Below, one piece after another: positions 46,219 through 56,386 of a DNA stretch of 64,000 bases. The first letter of the stretch is position 1. Every line of letters starts with the position of its first letter. The translations under genes were made by a program, and so were the position numbers. The notes beneath the pieces were generated by a model. It did no database searches. It was given only the letters and a program-made list of their open reading frames with translations, and had not been told where the DNA came from. Origin of the DNA: Listeria farberi (GTDB lineage: Bacteria > Bacillota > Bacilli > Lactobacillales > Listeriaceae); NCBI RefSeq assembly GCF_014229245.1, contig NZ_JAARZJ010000001.1:186001-250000 (forward strand). Direction: 5' to 3'.

Positions 46219-46623
46219 ATGCATATCGCATTAATCGCGCACGATGAAAAGAAAGATTTGATGGTTGGATTTGCAACCGCATATAAACATTTGCTCGAAC
46301 CACATCAGTTGTACGCAACAGGCACGACTGGTTTGCGGATTATTGAAGCAACTGGCTTAACGGTGCATCGTTTTAAATCTGGGCCGCTTGGTGGCGATCA
46401 ACAAATTGGTGCGCGCATTTCGGAAAATAAAATGGACTTAGTTATTTTCTTGCGTGATCCGCTGACCGCTCAGCCTCATGAACCAGATGTGACAGCACTA
46501 ATTCGATTATGCGATGTATACGAAATCCCTTTAGCGACAAATATTGGCTCAGCAGAAATTTTAATTCGTGGCTTAGGAGCTGGTTTTCTAGATTGGCGAG
46601 ATTTAAGACGGAATGATGAATAA
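46219..46623 (+). CDS. mgsA: Methylglyoxal synthase
   Basis: A 134-residue enzyme that turns dihydroxyacetone phosphate into methylglyoxal. Key segments are AHDEKKDLM (residues 7-15), TGTTGLRI with phosphate-binding residues, [14 protein letters not shown] and the catalytic Asp in FLRDPL. I choose ATG 46219 over GTG 46210, matching family length. In Bacillus bshA and bshB1 for bacillithiol follow; here cca follows at once. Confidence 0.94.
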   Translation: MHIALIAHDEKKDLMVGFATAYKHLLEPHQLYATGTTGLRIIEATGLTVHRFKSGPLGGDQQIGARISENKMDLVIFLRDPLTAQPHEPDVTALIRLCDVYEIPLATNIGSAEILIRGLGAGFLDWRDLRRNDE

Positions 46624-46637
46624 AGGAGCGATGACAG

Positions 46638-47819
46638 ATGAATGACGTGTTTCTAAAAGCGCTTCCTGTATTGCAAAAATTAACTACAGCGGGATTTGAA
46701 GCGTATTTTGTGGGCGGATCTGTCAGAGATTACTTACTAAATAGATCTATTTCCGATGTAGATATTGCAACTAGTGCTTTTCCAGAAGAGGTAAAAGAGA
46801 TTTTTCAAGCAACTTATGATACTGGAATTGCACATGGAACAGTTACAGTTAGAGAAAATAATGAATTTTATGAAGTGACTACTTTTCGAACAGAGGGGAC
46901 GTATGAAGATTTTCGGCGTCCGAGTGAAGTAACATTTATTCGCTCGCTGGAAGAAGATTTACAGCGTCGCGACTTTACGATGAATGCGATTGCGATGGAT
47001 GAACATTTCGATTTACATGATCCATTTTCCGGACAATTAGCGATTCAAAACAAAGAAATTAAAGCAGTTGGCAAAGCTTCTGAACGTTTCCATGAAGATG
47101 CGCTTAGAATGATGCGAGCAGTGCGCTTTCTAAGCCAGCTTGATTTTCAGTTAGATAAGGAAACCGAAACCGCCCTAGCAAACCAAATTGCTTTATTACA
47201 GCATACTTCTGTTGAAAGAATCACTGTCGAATGGATAAAAATGATGAAAGGTCAAGCTGTCAAACGCGCCATAGATTTACTTTTAAAAGTAGAAATGGAA
47301 GTCTATTTGCCAGGTTTAAAAGGCGAAAAAAAAGCCTTAAAAGAATTCGCTAGTTGGAACTGGGAAAAACGGACTACCGAAACCGCTATTTGGCTTGGAC
47401 TAGTAGTCGCCGTTAAACCGAGTAATATTACCACATTTTTAAAAGCGTGGAAACTACCGAATAAAACCATTCAACTAGTGAATAAAGCGTATCAAGGTGC
47501 ACTTAATATGAAAGAAACTTGGCTAACAGAAGAATTATATCATGCTCAGGAAGCAGTTTTTTTGTTAGTAAACGAACTAAATAACATTCGTGGTCAAGTG
47601 GACAAAGAAGATGAACTGAAAAAAGCATACGAATTATTACCAATTCACTCCAAAAAAGATTTAGCGATTACTGGTGCTGACTTATTAAAATGGACAGGGG
47701 AAAACGCTGGTCCTTGGGTAAAAGAAACGCTTGAAAAGGTTGAATGCCAAGTTTTATCCAACAAAATAAGCAATGAAAAAAATCAGATTAAAAGGTGGCT
47801 TGGCTATCATGAAGAATAA
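46638..47819 (+). CDS. cca: CCA-adding tRNA nucleotidyltransferase
   Basis: A 393-residue class II enzyme that adds or repairs the CCA end of t[25 protein letters not shown] (split signature; residues 23-44) supplies the catalytic Asp residues, and [11 protein letters not shown] (near 110) and [12 protein letters not shown] (near 153) are family motifs. The 3' end overlaps birA by 11 nt. ATG follows AAAGGAGCG. Confidence 0.95.
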   Translation: MNDVFLKALPVLQKLTTAGFEAYFVGGSVRDYLLNRSISDVDIATSAFPEEVKEIFQATYDTGIAHGTVTVRENNEFYEVTTFRTEGTYEDFRRPSEVTFIRSLEEDLQRRDFTMNAIAMDEHFDLHDPFSGQLAIQNKEIKAVGKASERFHEDALRMMRAVRFLSQLDFQLDKETETALANQIALLQHTSVERITVEWIKMMKGQAVKRAIDLLLKVEMEVYLPGLKGEKKALKEFASWNWEKRTTETAIWLGLVVAVKPSNITTFLKAWKLPNKTIQLVNKAYQGALNMKETWLTEELYHAQEAVFLLVNELNNIRGQVDKEDELKKAYELLPIHSKKDLAITGADLLKWTGENAGPWVKETLEKVECQVLSNKISNEKNQIKRWLGYHEE

Positions 47820-48786
47820 TCGGGAAAAACTACTTGCACTATTTACAGAAAGTGATGGCGCTTATTTATCCGGTCAAGAAATTGCAGATAGTCTAGGTTG
47901 CTCACGTACAGCGGTTTGGAAACAAATGGAAGCACTACGTAAAGACGGTTTTGAAATCGAAGCAGTCAGAAATCGGGGTTATCGCTTATCAGCTACAGCC
48001 GGACAATATACGAAAGACGCACTACTACTTGGTTTGGAAACAAAATTTATCGGGCAGCATTTAGAAGTATATGAATCGGTGAATTCCACGCAAATCATAG
48101 CGCACCAACAAATGGAAATAAGCCCAGAAGGAACCGTTATTGTAGCAGATGAGCAGACCGCTGGGAAAGGGCGTTTGCTTCGTCCATGGAATTCTAAAAA
48201 AGGGGAAGGTATTTGGATGAGCGTAATCTTAAAACCGCAAATTCCAATTCAAAAAGTACCCCAATTCACTTTTATCGCCTCGCTTGCGATTACAGAAGCG
48301 ATTGAAAATATCACACAGCTAGAGCCAAAAATCAAATGGCCGAATGATATTTATATTGGTAAACGAAAAATTTGTGGCGTACTAACAGAAATGCAAGCCG
48401 AAGCAGAAACAATTCATGCGGTCATTATTGGCATGGGGATTAATGTAAATCAACAAGCGTTTCCAGAAGAAATCAAAGAGAAAGCCAGTTCACTTAAACT
48501 TGAACTAGGCGAAAGTATATCGAGAAAAGCATTATTACAAGCAATATTAACTTCATTAGAGAAGTATTATGAACTTTTCTTAGATAAAGGATTTGCACCG
48601 ATAAAGTTATTATGGGAAACAAAAGCAATTCCCTTTGGTGAAAAATTAACAGCCAGCACGACAAAAGGAAAAATTCACGGACAAGTAAAAGGTATTTCTG
48701 ATGAAGGCGTGCTCTTACTTCAAGATTCACTAGGCGAGGTTCATTCGATTTACTCAGCAGATATTTTGCTAGATAATGAAAAATAA
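47809..48786 (+). CDS. birA: Biotin protein ligase and repressor BirA
   Basis: A 325-residue bifunctional protein. Residues 1-65 are a winged helix-turn-helix ([24 protein letters not shown]). The ligase core has GKGRLLRPW, the biotin-loop region near residue 120, KWPNDI (near 180) and GVLTEM. The C-terminal SH3-like domain follows. It attaches biotin to carboxylases and represses biotin genes. ATG 47809 within the end of cca fits the family N-terminus better than the earlier in-frame start at 47773. Confidence 0.94.
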   Translation: MKNNREKLLALFTESDGAYLSGQEIADSLGCSRTAVWKQMEALRKDGFEIEAVRNRGYRLSATAGQYTKDALLLGLETKFIGQHLEVYESVNSTQIIAHQQMEISPEGTVIVADEQTAGKGRLLRPWNSKKGEGIWMSVILKPQIPIQKVPQFTFIASLAITEAIENITQLEPKIKWPNDIYIGKRKICGVLTEMQAEAETIHAVIIGMGINVNQQAFPEEIKEKASSLKLELGESISRKALLQAILTSLEKYYELFLDKGFAPIKLLWETKAIPFGEKLTASTTKGKIHGQVKGISDEGVLLLQDSLGEVHSIYSADILLDNEK

Positions 48787-48845
48787 CAAAATCGCTATAA
48801 AAAGATTGTTTTGACCCTAATAAAATAACCTAAAGCATATCTTTT

Positions 48846-48897
48846 AACTCGAAAATGCAGTGTGAAAATCACTTTTTCGAGTTTTTCTTTTTTGAGA
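48846..48897 (+). terminator. Terminator after birA
   Basis: AACTCGAAAA and AGTG pair with CACT and TTTTCGAGTT around TGAAAAT, with one bulge, followed by TTTCTTTTTT. Confidence 0.8.
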
Positions 48898-48933
48898 AAA
48901 ATCTAGTACAATAAGCACGAAGGAGTCGTTGTT

Positions 48934-49407
48934 ATGAAAAAAATTATATTACTATTAGCACTGTTTACCATAGTTCTCACTCTAGGGGCATGTGGCGATA
49001 ATAAAAAAGAAACAGAAGAGAAAACAAAGCAAACCGAAAAGGAGAGTGCGACCTTTTTAAATATAATTTCCACGAAAGACTTTAAACAAAAAATGGCTGA
49101 CAAAACAACTGGTTTGGTTTATGTTGGGCGTCCAACATGCGAAGACTGCCAAGCATTCCAACCTATTTTGAAGAAAGAACTTGAAAAAAGACAACCAAAT
49201 CAAAAAATGGCTTATTATAATACAGATAAAGCATCCGAAAAGAGCCGTGATGATATGGTTGCGCTTTTAAAAAAGATGGATATTGATTCCGTTCCAACAA
49301 TGGTATATTTAAAAGATGGAAAGGTTGCATCTACTTATGCTGCAACAGATGAACCAGCGAAGTTAACTAAATGGATGAATAAAGTGAGCGGAGAGGTTTC
49401 AGAGTAA
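48934..49407 (+). CDS. Thioredoxin-like lipoprotein
   Basis: A 157-residue exported protein. Residues 1-20 are a lipoprotein signal ending in the lipobox LGAC, so the mature protein is tethered to the outer face of the membrane. After a Lys/Glu linker, a thioredoxin fold has CEDC (near residues 70-73) as the redox site and VPTMVYLKDG with the cis-Pro (near 124). It resembles small Firmicute lipoprotein thiol-disulphide proteins of the PedC/bacteriocin-accessory type. Its redox partner is unknown. ATG follows AAGGAGTCG; TACAAT at 48907-48912 may be the -10 box. Confidence 0.85.
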   Translation: MKKIILLLALFTIVLTLGACGDNKKETEEKTKQTEKESATFLNIISTKDFKQKMADKTTGLVYVGRPTCEDCQAFQPILKKELEKRQPNQKMAYYNTDKASEKSRDDMVALLKKMDIDSVPTMVYLKDGKVASTYAATDEPAKLTKWMNKVSGEVSE

Positions 49408-49421
49408 ACCTCTCTTCAATT
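49391..49421 (+). terminator. Hairpin at the end of the lipoprotein gene
   Basis: GAGAGGTTT pairs perfectly with AAACCTCTC; the stop codon lies in the loop. The T-tract is weak (TTCAATTT), so termination may be partial. Confidence 0.5.
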
Positions 49422-49428
49422 TACATAC

Positions 49429-49457
49429 TTTAAGTAAGCATCTATTTATGTTATTAT
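49429..49457 (+). promoter_or_regulatory. Promoter of panBCD
   Basis: TTTAAG (49429-49434), 17 bp, TATTAT (49452-49457). The leader of the operon is about 110 nt and contains no recognised riboswitch. Confidence 0.45.
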
Positions 49458-49574
49458 ACATATGGTAGCAAAGAATGGATGATACCTTTACTGGATCATA
49501 CTAACGCTACTTACAAAAATTTGTTTTTTTGCCTTGATTAATTCATTTAACAGGGACGAAAAGGAGCTAAGAAA

Positions 49575-50408
49575 ATGAAAAAACCAGTAGACTTTTTTGC
49601 TATGAAGGAAAATGGAGAAAAAATCACGATGATTACCGCTTACGATTATCCTTCTGCTAAGAATGTAGAACAAGCAGAAGCCGACATGATTTTAGTTGGT
49701 GATTCACTTGGAATGGTAGTATTAGGCTACGATTCAACTGTACCAGTAACAATGACTGATATGATTCATCACACGAAAGCGGTGAAACGAGGGGCGCCAG
49801 ATACTTTTGTTGTAACGGATATGCCTTTTATGACTTATCACGGTTCAGTGGATGAAACTATTCAAAACGCGCGCAAGATTATTCAAGAAAGTGGCGCTCA
49901 TGCAGTAAAATTAGAAGGCGCAGGAGAAGTTGTTAACAAAATTGCTCGTTTGACAGAGGCCGGTGCACCAGTTGTCGCTCACCTTGGCTTAACGCCACAA
50001 AGTGTTGGCTTAACAGGAAGCTACAAAGTTCGCGCAAAATCAGTTCAAGAAGCGCAAGAGTTGATTGATAATGCGTTAGCTGTTGAAGCAGCTGGAGCTA
50101 TTGCCCTCGTACTTGAAGCGATTCCTCGTCAGCTAGCTGAAAAAGTATCTAAGGCACTTACTATTCCAACTATTGGTATTGGAGCAGGTTTAGAAACAGA
50201 TGGTCAAGTTCTTGTATACCATGACATTATCGGTTACGGTATCAATCGTCGAGCAAAATTTGTGAAAGCTTATGCCGATATTGACGAAACTATCGAACCA
50301 GCACTTAAAAACTATGTGAATGACGTAAAAGAACTAGCGTTTCCAGAAGTGAAACATAGCTTTACAATGGCAGAAGAAGACTTAAAAGGCCTTTATGGAA
50401 GGGAATAG
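49575..50408 (+). CDS. panB: 3-methyl-2-oxobutanoate hydroxymethyltransferase
   Basis: A 277-residue enzyme that makes ketopantoate for pantothenate and coenzyme [15 protein letters not shown] opens the barrel, and [15 protein letters not shown] (near residue 42) binds metal and substrate; KLEGAGEV and AHLGLTPQ are conserved. First gene of panBCD, with genes spaced by 3 nt each. Confidence 0.96.
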   Translation: MKKPVDFFAMKENGEKITMITAYDYPSAKNVEQAEADMILVGDSLGMVVLGYDSTVPVTMTDMIHHTKAVKRGAPDTFVVTDMPFMTYHGSVDETIQNARKIIQESGAHAVKLEGAGEVVNKIARLTEAGAPVVAHLGLTPQSVGLTGSYKVRAKSVQEAQELIDNALAVEAAGAIALVLEAIPRQLAEKVSKALTIPTIGIGAGLETDGQVLVYHDIIGYGINRRAKFVKAYADIDETIEPALKNYVNDVKELAFPEVKHSFTMAEEDLKGLYGRE

Positions 50409-50411
50409 CCA

Positions 50412-51269
50412 ATGTTAATCATTCGAAATAGACAAGCACTTAAAGAGGCAATTTTAAAACAAAAAAAAGCGAATAAAACAATTGGTTTCGTGCCAACAAT
50501 GGGTTTTTTACATGAAGGGCACATGACGCTTGTAAGCCATGCAAAAAAAGAGACGGATTTTATCGTTATGAGCGTGTTTGTTAATCCAACCCAGTTTGGT
50601 CCCAACGAAGACTTTGACGCATATCCACGCGATGAAGCACATGATGCAAAGCTTGCTGAGGCTGGTGGTGTCGATATTTTATTTGTGCCGACAGTTGAGG
50701 AAATCTATCCAACTGAATTAGCAACGAAATTGCACGTCATTAAACGTGTTTCCGTACTTGATGGTGCTGACAGGGAAGGCCATTTTGACGGTGTAGTTAC
50801 AGTTTTAACGAAGCTATTTCATTTAGTAAATCCAGATAATGCTTATTTTGGTCAAAAAGACGCTCAACAAGTAGCAGTCGTTTCTGGTCTTGTAGAAGAT
50901 TACTTTTTCCCGGTGAATTTGCGAATCATTCCTACAGTTAGAGAGGCTGATGGACTTGCGAAGAGCTCGCGAAATGTCTACCTCACAGAAACCGAACGTA
51001 AAGAAGCGCCAGTAATTCACGCTGCTTTACAACTTGGTCGGCAATTAATTGAATCTGGCGAGACAGATGAAGCGAAAATAGTACAAGTTATGACAGACAA
51101 AATTAATGAGCAAACATCTCACGAGAAAATCGCCTACCTAGCGTTATATTCTTATCCTGAATTTACTCCAGTGAAAGACTGGACCAAAGGGATAATTATA
51201 GCTGCGGCAGTAAAATATTCGAAAGCTCGTTTAATCGATAATGAATTAATAAATGTGAAGAGGCGGTAA
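50412..51269 (+). CDS. panC: Pantothenate synthetase
   Basis: A 285-residue ATP-dependent ligase of pantoate and beta-alanine. The nucleotidyl-transferase signature [17 protein letters not shown] (residues 24-40) and [13 protein letters not shown] (near 57) are clear, as are FGQKDAQQ and the KMSKS-like AKSSRN. Second gene of panBCD. Confidence 0.96.
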   Translation: MLIIRNRQALKEAILKQKKANKTIGFVPTMGFLHEGHMTLVSHAKKETDFIVMSVFVNPTQFGPNEDFDAYPRDEAHDAKLAEAGGVDILFVPTVEEIYPTELATKLHVIKRVSVLDGADREGHFDGVVTVLTKLFHLVNPDNAYFGQKDAQQVAVVSGLVEDYFFPVNLRIIPTVREADGLAKSSRNVYLTETERKEAPVIHAALQLGRQLIESGETDEAKIVQVMTDKINEQTSHEKIAYLALYSYPEFTPVKDWTKGIIIAAAVKYSKARLIDNELINVKRR

Positions 51270-51272
51270 AAA

Positions 51273-51656
51273 ATGTTTAGAACAATGATGAATGGCAAAA
51301 TTCACCGAGCGACTGTAACAGAAGCCAATCTGAATTATGTAGGAAGTATTACGATTGATTCTGCTATTTTAGAAGCGGTGGATATGCTTCCAAATGAAAA
51401 AGTTCAAATTGTAAATAATAATAATGGTGCGAGATTAGAAACCTATATTATCCCAGGTGAGCCGGGAAGTGGTGTGATTTGTTTAAACGGAGCTGCTGCA
51501 AGACATGTTCAAGTTGGTGATGTAGTCATTATCATGAGTTATGGGATGTTTACAGCGGAAGAAGCTAAAACGCATGAACCAAAAATTGTGGTATTAGACG
51601 AAAAAAATCATATAGAAATGATTCTTCCAGAAGAAAAAGCGCATACGACTTTATAA
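51273..51656 (+). CDS. panD: Aspartate 1-decarboxylase (pyruvoyl enzyme precursor)
   Basis: A 127-residue proenzyme that makes beta-alanine from aspartate. It self-cleaves between Gly24 and Ser25 in YVGSITID to give the pyruvoyl group. The rest ([27 protein letters not shown]) matches the family. Last gene of panBCD. Confidence 0.96.
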   Translation: MFRTMMNGKIHRATVTEANLNYVGSITIDSAILEAVDMLPNEKVQIVNNNNGARLETYIIPGEPGSGVICLNGAAARHVQVGDVVIIMSYGMFTAEEAKTHEPKIVVLDEKNHIEMILPEEKAHTTL

Positions 51657-51665
51657 TCAGTTCGG

Positions 51666-51705
51666 GGAGCTTGAGCGGATTTCTGCTCAAGCTACTCGTT
51701 TGTTT
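51666..51705 (+). terminator. Terminator after panD
   Basis: AGCTTGAGC pairs perfectly with GCTCAAGCT, loop GGATTTCT, followed by ACTCGTTTGTTTG. Moderate T-tract. Confidence 0.65.
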
Positions 51706-51728
51706 GAATCGTTATTTTTGAATAAAAG
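51700..51728 (+). promoter_or_regulatory. Possible promoter of dinG
   Basis: TTGTTT (51700-51705), 17 bp, TAAAAG (51723-51728). It overlaps the end of the panD terminator tail. Confidence 0.35.
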
Positions 51729-51752
51729 CAGTGAAGGAAAGAGGTGGAGAAA

Positions 51753-54539
51753 ATGAAACAGAAGCGTTATATTGTCGTTGATTTAGAAACAACTGGGAAC
51801 CAAGCCTCGCGAGAAGATCGTATTATTCAGTTCGCTGCATGTTTTGTCGAATCAGGAAAACGACTGGAAACATACTCCACTTTTTTAAATCCAGAAAAGC
51901 CTATTCCTGCTTTTATTCAAGAGTTAACGGGAATTTCTCCAAAAGATGTTAAAAGTGCGCCACTATTTGAAGATGTTGCCCCGATTATCGCTACTCTATT
52001 AGAAGATACTATTTTCGTAGCGCATAATGTCTCGTTTGATTGGACTTTTTTAGAACGAGAAATGACACGTGCTGGAATTTCATTAGGCAAAATGAAAAAG
52101 CTAGATACTGTTGAACTCTCACGTATTATGTATCCTGGGATTGATAGTTATAAATTACAAGATTTGTCAGATGAATTTGGTCTAGGACATGATAAACCAC
52201 ACCGCGCAGATAGTGATGCAGAAGTTACAGCGGACTTACTTTTACTACTCTTAAATAAACTTGAAAATTTACCACTTCCGATTATTCGACAAATGGCCAC
52301 TATTTCAGGGAGCCTAAAAAGTTACTTACCAGAACTTTTATTTGAAATAGAGATGAAAAAAGAACGCGAAAATAAACCACTTGATCCAGCTTTTATCGAA
52401 CATCGTGGATTGGTGATTCGAAAAAAAGAAGTCAAAAAACCAATGTATAGTCGAGCAGATTTGCTTGAATTTCCTGAGACTGCTGATGCAAAGATGGCAT
52501 TGTTTAAAAAAGCAGGGGCCCCACTTTATGCAAGAAGTGGCCAGTTTGAAATGATGAATCTAGTTTTCCAAGCTATGAAATCAGGGAAACATGCGTTAAT
52601 TGAGGCTGGAACAGGTATTGGTAAGTCATTGGGCTACTTTTTGCCAGCTATTTATCAAGCGAAACAAGCTGAATTACCTGTTGTAATAAGTACATATACG
52701 AATCTACTTCAAGCACAATTGTTTGAAAAAGATGTGCCCCTTTTGACAAAATTAACTGGTTTTGAAGTGAAAGCGAGTTTACTCAAAGGTCGGGATCACT
52801 ATTTGAACTTATTTAAATTCGAACAATTGCTTCGAGAAGTTGATCCGCAATATGATGTGGTTGTAACCAAACTAAAACTACTTGTATGGCTAACTGAAAC
52901 TACAACCGGTGATATTGATGAAGTAAATTTATCAAGTGGTGGAGAACTATTTTGGAATCGAATGAAGCATACTGGTTGGTTTTTATCAGAGAAGCATGAT
53001 CCGTGGTTACTATATGATTTTTATAAATTTAACATCGAACAAGCTAAAAATGCTGATTTAGTTATTGTGAATCACGCACTTCTTTTGAGTGACCATTTTT
53101 CTGGGAGACAGACATTACCCAAATATGCGTTTGCGGTCATTGATGAGGCGCATCATTTTGCTGATAGTGCTAGAACACAAGGTAGTTTTATCCTTTCCTA
53201 CCGTAAACTAAAATATTTTTTAAATCAGCTTGGTTCACTAGAAAAATATTCTTTACTCACAAGGCTCGCAATGGCTTTTCCAGAAGCAGATAGTTTATAT
53301 GACTTAGATATTGCTGCGATGAAGTTAGGCGAGGCAGTAGAAGAATTTTTTACTCTCCTAAAAATGCAACTAAAATATGCGCGTAAAAACTTACAAGAAG
53401 TTGTTTTAGTTGAAAATAGCGAAAAAGACGCTTGGAATGACGCGATATATTATGCAGCTGAAAATGTACTTCGCTTACTTCAAGAATCTGAAAAAAATAT
53501 GGAAACTTTACTCGAGCAAGGTAAACAAGAAGAAAATGAATTAGGGGAAGCCGAGAGCGCTTTTTTAGAAGAAATGTATGCTTTTTTACTTGATTGGAAA
53601 AACATCGTGAAACAATTAGAGCAAATGCTTCACAAAAAATCCCCTATTCTAACTATCTATTTGCAAGCAGATAAAAACCATTCTATCTCAAGTATCCGTC
53701 TGAAAGCGGTACTTATGGAAGTCGAACCAACGCTTGGTAAAGAATTTTTCGCCAAAAAAGAAAGTGTCATTATGACTTCAGCAACGCTTACTGTAAATGG
53801 GAAATTTGACTATTTGCGAAAGAGTATTGGGTTAGAAAAGGAACAGCTAGTTGAAAAACGTATTCCATCACCATTTGATTATAAAGAAAATGCGCGTGTG
53901 ATGATACCTGATGATATGCCACCAATTAAAGATACACCCATTGAACGTTATACGGCAGAACTTGCTAAATATATTCGGCATATAGCTGTGAAGACAAATG
54001 GGCGGATGTTAGTTCTTTTTACAGCCTCAGAAATGTTACAAAAAACATATTATCATATGAAAAATGAGAAATCATTAGAAGAATATGTAGTTCTCGCGCA
54101 AGGTGTTTCAGCGGGAAGTGCCGCCCGTTTAACCAAGCAATTCCAAATGTTTGATAAAGCCATTTTACTTGGAACAACGAGTTTTTGGGAAGGGATAGAC
54201 ATTCCAGGAGAAGATTTATCATGTTTAGTAATTGTAAGGCTTCCGTTTGCACCAATGGATGATCCTTATACGAAAGCACAAATTGCCCTTCGAAAAGAGC
54301 GCGGTGAAAATGCGTTCCAAACGTATTCCTTACCAGAAGCTGTTTTGCGATTTAAACAAGGATTTGGTCGGTTAATTAGGCGAGAATCAGATCGTGGAAT
54401 TGTTTTCGTTTTTGATAACCGCGTGGACACAACAAGATTTGGTAAAGCTTTTTTAGAATCTATTCCTAGTGCACCAATTTTAAAAGGAAACCAAGCCGAT
54501 TTACTGAAAGAAGTAAGTGAATTCTTTAAGGAAGGTTAA
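51753..54539 (+). CDS. dinG: DinG-family 3'-5' exonuclease / helicase-like protein
   Basis: A 928-residue protein. Residues 1-170 are a DEDDh exonuclease domain (VVDLETTG near residue 8, HNVSFDWTFLE near 95, HRADSDAEVT near 150). The remainder is a superfamily 2 helicase-like part with Walker A EAGTGIGKS (near 288), DEAHHFAD (near 460) and a C-terminal GRLIRRESDRG. The iron-sulphur cysteines of E. coli DinG are absent, as known for Gram-positive members, where the protein acts mainly as an exonuclease. ATG 51753 is chosen; GTG 51744 is a weaker alternative. Confidence 0.92.
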   Translation: MKQKRYIVVDLETTGNQASREDRIIQFAACFVESGKRLETYSTFLNPEKPIPAFIQELTGISPKDVKSAPLFEDVAPIIATLLEDTIFVAHNVSFDWTFLEREMTRAGISLGKMKKLDTVELSRIMYPGIDSYKLQDLSDEFGLGHDKPHRADSDAEVTADLLLLLLNKLENLPLPIIRQMATISGSLKSYLPELLFEIEMKKERENKPLDPAFIEHRGLVIRKKEVKKPMYSRADLLEFPETADAKMALFKKAGAPLYARSGQFEMMNLVFQAMKSGKHALIEAGTGIGKSLGYFLPAIYQAKQAELPVVISTYTNLLQAQLFEKDVPLLTKLTGFEVKASLLKGRDHYLNLFKFEQLLREVDPQYDVVVTKLKLLVWLTETTTGDIDEVNLSSGGELFWNRMKHTGWFLSEKHDPWLLYDFYKFNIEQAKNADLVIVNHALLLSDHFSGRQTLPKYAFAVIDEAHHFADSARTQGSFILSYRKLKYFLNQLGSLEKYSLLTRLAMAFPEADSLYDLDIAAMKLGEAVEEFFTLLKMQLKYARKNLQEVVLVENSEKDAWNDAIYYAAENVLRLLQESEKNMETLLEQGKQEENELGEAESAFLEEMYAFLLDWKNIVKQLEQMLHKKSPILTIYLQADKNHSISSIRLKAVLMEVEPTLGKEFFAKKESVIMTSATLTVNGKFDYLRKSIGLEKEQLVEKRIPSPFDYKENARVMIPDDMPPIKDTPIERYTAELAKYIRHIAVKTNGRMLVLFTASEMLQKTYYHMKNEKSLEEYVVLAQGVSAGSAARLTKQFQMFDKAILLGTTSFWEGIDIPGEDLSCLVIVRLPFAPMDDPYTKAQIALRKERGENAFQTYSLPEAVLRFKQGFGRLIRRESDRGIVFVFDNRVDTTRFGKAFLESIPSAPILKGNQADLLKEVSEFFKEG

Positions 54540-54556
54540 ATTTTTCCTAATATGAC

Positions 54557-54585
54557 TTCAAATCTATGGCTGCTATTGCTATAAT
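54557..54585 (+). promoter_or_regulatory. Promoter of ypmB-aspB-asnS
   Basis: TTCAAA (54557-54562), 17 bp, and a perfect TATAAT (54580-54585). A hairpin (ACCGG/CCGGT at 54615-54632) lies in the short leader. Confidence 0.5.
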
Positions 54586-54647
54586 GTATCTATGCGAAAA
54601 TGAAAATGCATATCACCGGGCATAATTCCGGTAATTTAGAAATAGAA

Positions 54648-55169
54648 ATGAGCGAGATTACTTTGCGAAATAGAAAACCTAAACGTAAGATTGGCAAATG
54701 GATAGCGATTATTCTCGGCATAATTATTGTGCTTATCGTGGCGGCTTTTCTGTACTTTAGATATGCAGAAAAACCCGTAACCAACGCAGAAAAAGAAGCT
54801 TTAGATCGAATAAGTGGCCAAGTTGATTTGAAGACCACGGATAAATTTTATTTATACAATGGTCCAAAAGAAGTTTATTATGTACTTACTGGCAAAAACA
54901 GTAAGAATAAGAAAATCATTGTCTGGGTTCCAAAGAAAAAATCCGACAAAGTATATGTTAAATTCGCATCTGATGGGATTACAGAAAGTCAGGCACACGA
55001 CAAAGTAGTAAAAGAAAAAAATCCAGCAAAAATTTTACATGTCACTCTAGGCATGGAAAAAGAAACACCTATTTGGGAAGTTGCCTACTTAGATAAGAAT
55101 GACAAGCTAAACTATTTTGATATTAACTTTGAAACAGGTGAATGGTACAGAGAAATTGAGAACTTGTAA
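54648..55169 (+). CDS. ypmB: YpmB-like membrane-anchored PepSY-type protein
   Basis: A 173-residue protein with a short charged N-terminus (RNRKPKRKIGKW), one transmembrane helix (about residues 19-42) and an extracytoplasmic part with two small PepSY-like modules, the second ending LNYFDINFETGEWYREI. It matches Bacillus YpmB by position before aspB and by layout; function is unknown. The start is uncertain: ATG 54648 has only a weak GAAATAGAA before it, while ATG 54600 and 54606 lie only 8-14 nt after the expected transcript start. Confidence 0.75.
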   Translation: MSEITLRNRKPKRKIGKWIAIILGIIIVLIVAAFLYFRYAEKPVTNAEKEALDRISGQVDLKTTDKFYLYNGPKEVYYVLTGKNSKNKKIIVWVPKKKSDKVYVKFASDGITESQAHDKVVKEKNPAKILHVTLGMEKETPIWEVAYLDKNDKLNYFDINFETGEWYREIENL

Positions 55170-55191
55170 TTAAACTAGAGGAGGGAATAAC

Positions 55192-56373
55192 ATGGACTTA
55201 CCGTTATCAAAACGTGTCAAAGGAGTTGCCCCGTCGCCAACACTCGCGATTACGGCAAAAGCAAAACAAATGAAACAAGAAGGAATTGATGTTATCGGAT
55301 TAGGTGCTGGGGAACCAGATTTTAATACCCCGCAAAATATTATCGATGCAGCTACCGAGTCCATGAATAAGGGATTCACAAAATATACTCCTTCAAGCGG
55401 AATACTCGAACTTAAACAAGCAATTGTGGATAAGCTCAAAAAAGACCAGTCATTAACCTATGAAACCAATCAGATTTTTGTAGGTACAGGGGCAAAACAT
55501 GTATTATATTCTGCGTTTCAAACGATTTTGGATCCTGGCGATGAAGTCATTATTCCCATTCCATACTGGGTTACTTACCCAGAACAAGTAAAATTAGCTG
55601 GTGGAATTCCAGTATTTGTCGAAACCAGCTTTGATGCAGATTTCAAAATATCAGCAACTGATTTTGAACAAGCTATCACCAAAAAAACAAAAGCAATTGT
55701 GTTGAATTCTCCCAATAACCCATCTGGCATGTGCTATACAAAAGATGAATTAGTAGCAATTGGAGCAGTTGCTGAGAAACATCAGATTTACATTTTATCG
55801 GATGAAATCTACGAAAAATTATACTATGGAAATAAAGCAGACTTAGTTTCTATCGCTAGTCTGAGTGATTGTTTATATGATTTGACGATCGTCATTAACG
55901 GCGTGTCTAAAGCATATTCTATGACTGGATGGCGTATTGGTTACGCAGCCGCAAATAAAGAAATCATCGCTGGTATGAGTAAGCTTGCAGACCATTTAAC
56001 AAGCAATCCCACTGTTAATTCGCAATATGCAGCGCTGGAAGCTTATGTGGGTAGTCAAGAAGTTCCAGAAAAAATGTACAAAGCTTTTGAAGAGAGAATG
56101 GAACGCTTTTATCCAGAACTAAGTAGCATTCCAGGGTTTAAACCGAAAAAACCAGATGGCGCTTTTTATTTCTTTATTGAAGTAAAAGAAGCGGCACATA
56201 AAAAAGGTTTTCAGGATGTAGATGCTTTTGTAGCAGCTCTTTTAGAAGAAGCGAAAGTCGCAGTCATTCCAGGCTCAGGATTCGGAATGCCAGATTATAT
56301 ACGCCTTTCTTATGCAACAAATCCAGACTTATTCCAAGAAGCTATAAATCGAATCAAAAGTTTTATGAAATAG
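55192..56373 (+). CDS. aspB: Aspartate aminotransferase
   Basis: A 393-residue class I PLP enzyme that exchanges amino groups between aspartate and 2-oxoglutarate. [11 protein letters not shown] (near residue 35), NSPNNPSG (near 170), DEIYEKLYY and the PLP lysine in [16 protein letters not shown] (near 235) are present. It precedes asnS by 13 nt as in Bacillus. ATG follows GAGGAGGG. Confidence 0.95.
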   Translation: MDLPLSKRVKGVAPSPTLAITAKAKQMKQEGIDVIGLGAGEPDFNTPQNIIDAATESMNKGFTKYTPSSGILELKQAIVDKLKKDQSLTYETNQIFVGTGAKHVLYSAFQTILDPGDEVIIPIPYWVTYPEQVKLAGGIPVFVETSFDADFKISATDFEQAITKKTKAIVLNSPNNPSGMCYTKDELVAIGAVAEKHQIYILSDEIYEKLYYGNKADLVSIASLSDCLYDLTIVINGVSKAYSMTGWRIGYAAANKEIIAGMSKLADHLTSNPTVNSQYAALEAYVGSQEVPEKMYKAFEERMERFYPELSSIPGFKPKKPDGAFYFFIEVKEAAHKKGFQDVDAFVAALLEEAKVAVIPGSGFGMPDYIRLSYATNPDLFQEAINRIKSFMK

Positions 56374-56386
56374 GGAGTGTAGACAA

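Noticed and set aside
49458-49574. Possible riboswitch in the panB leader
   Set aside because: No long paired stems or conserved motif could be traced in this AT-rich stretch.
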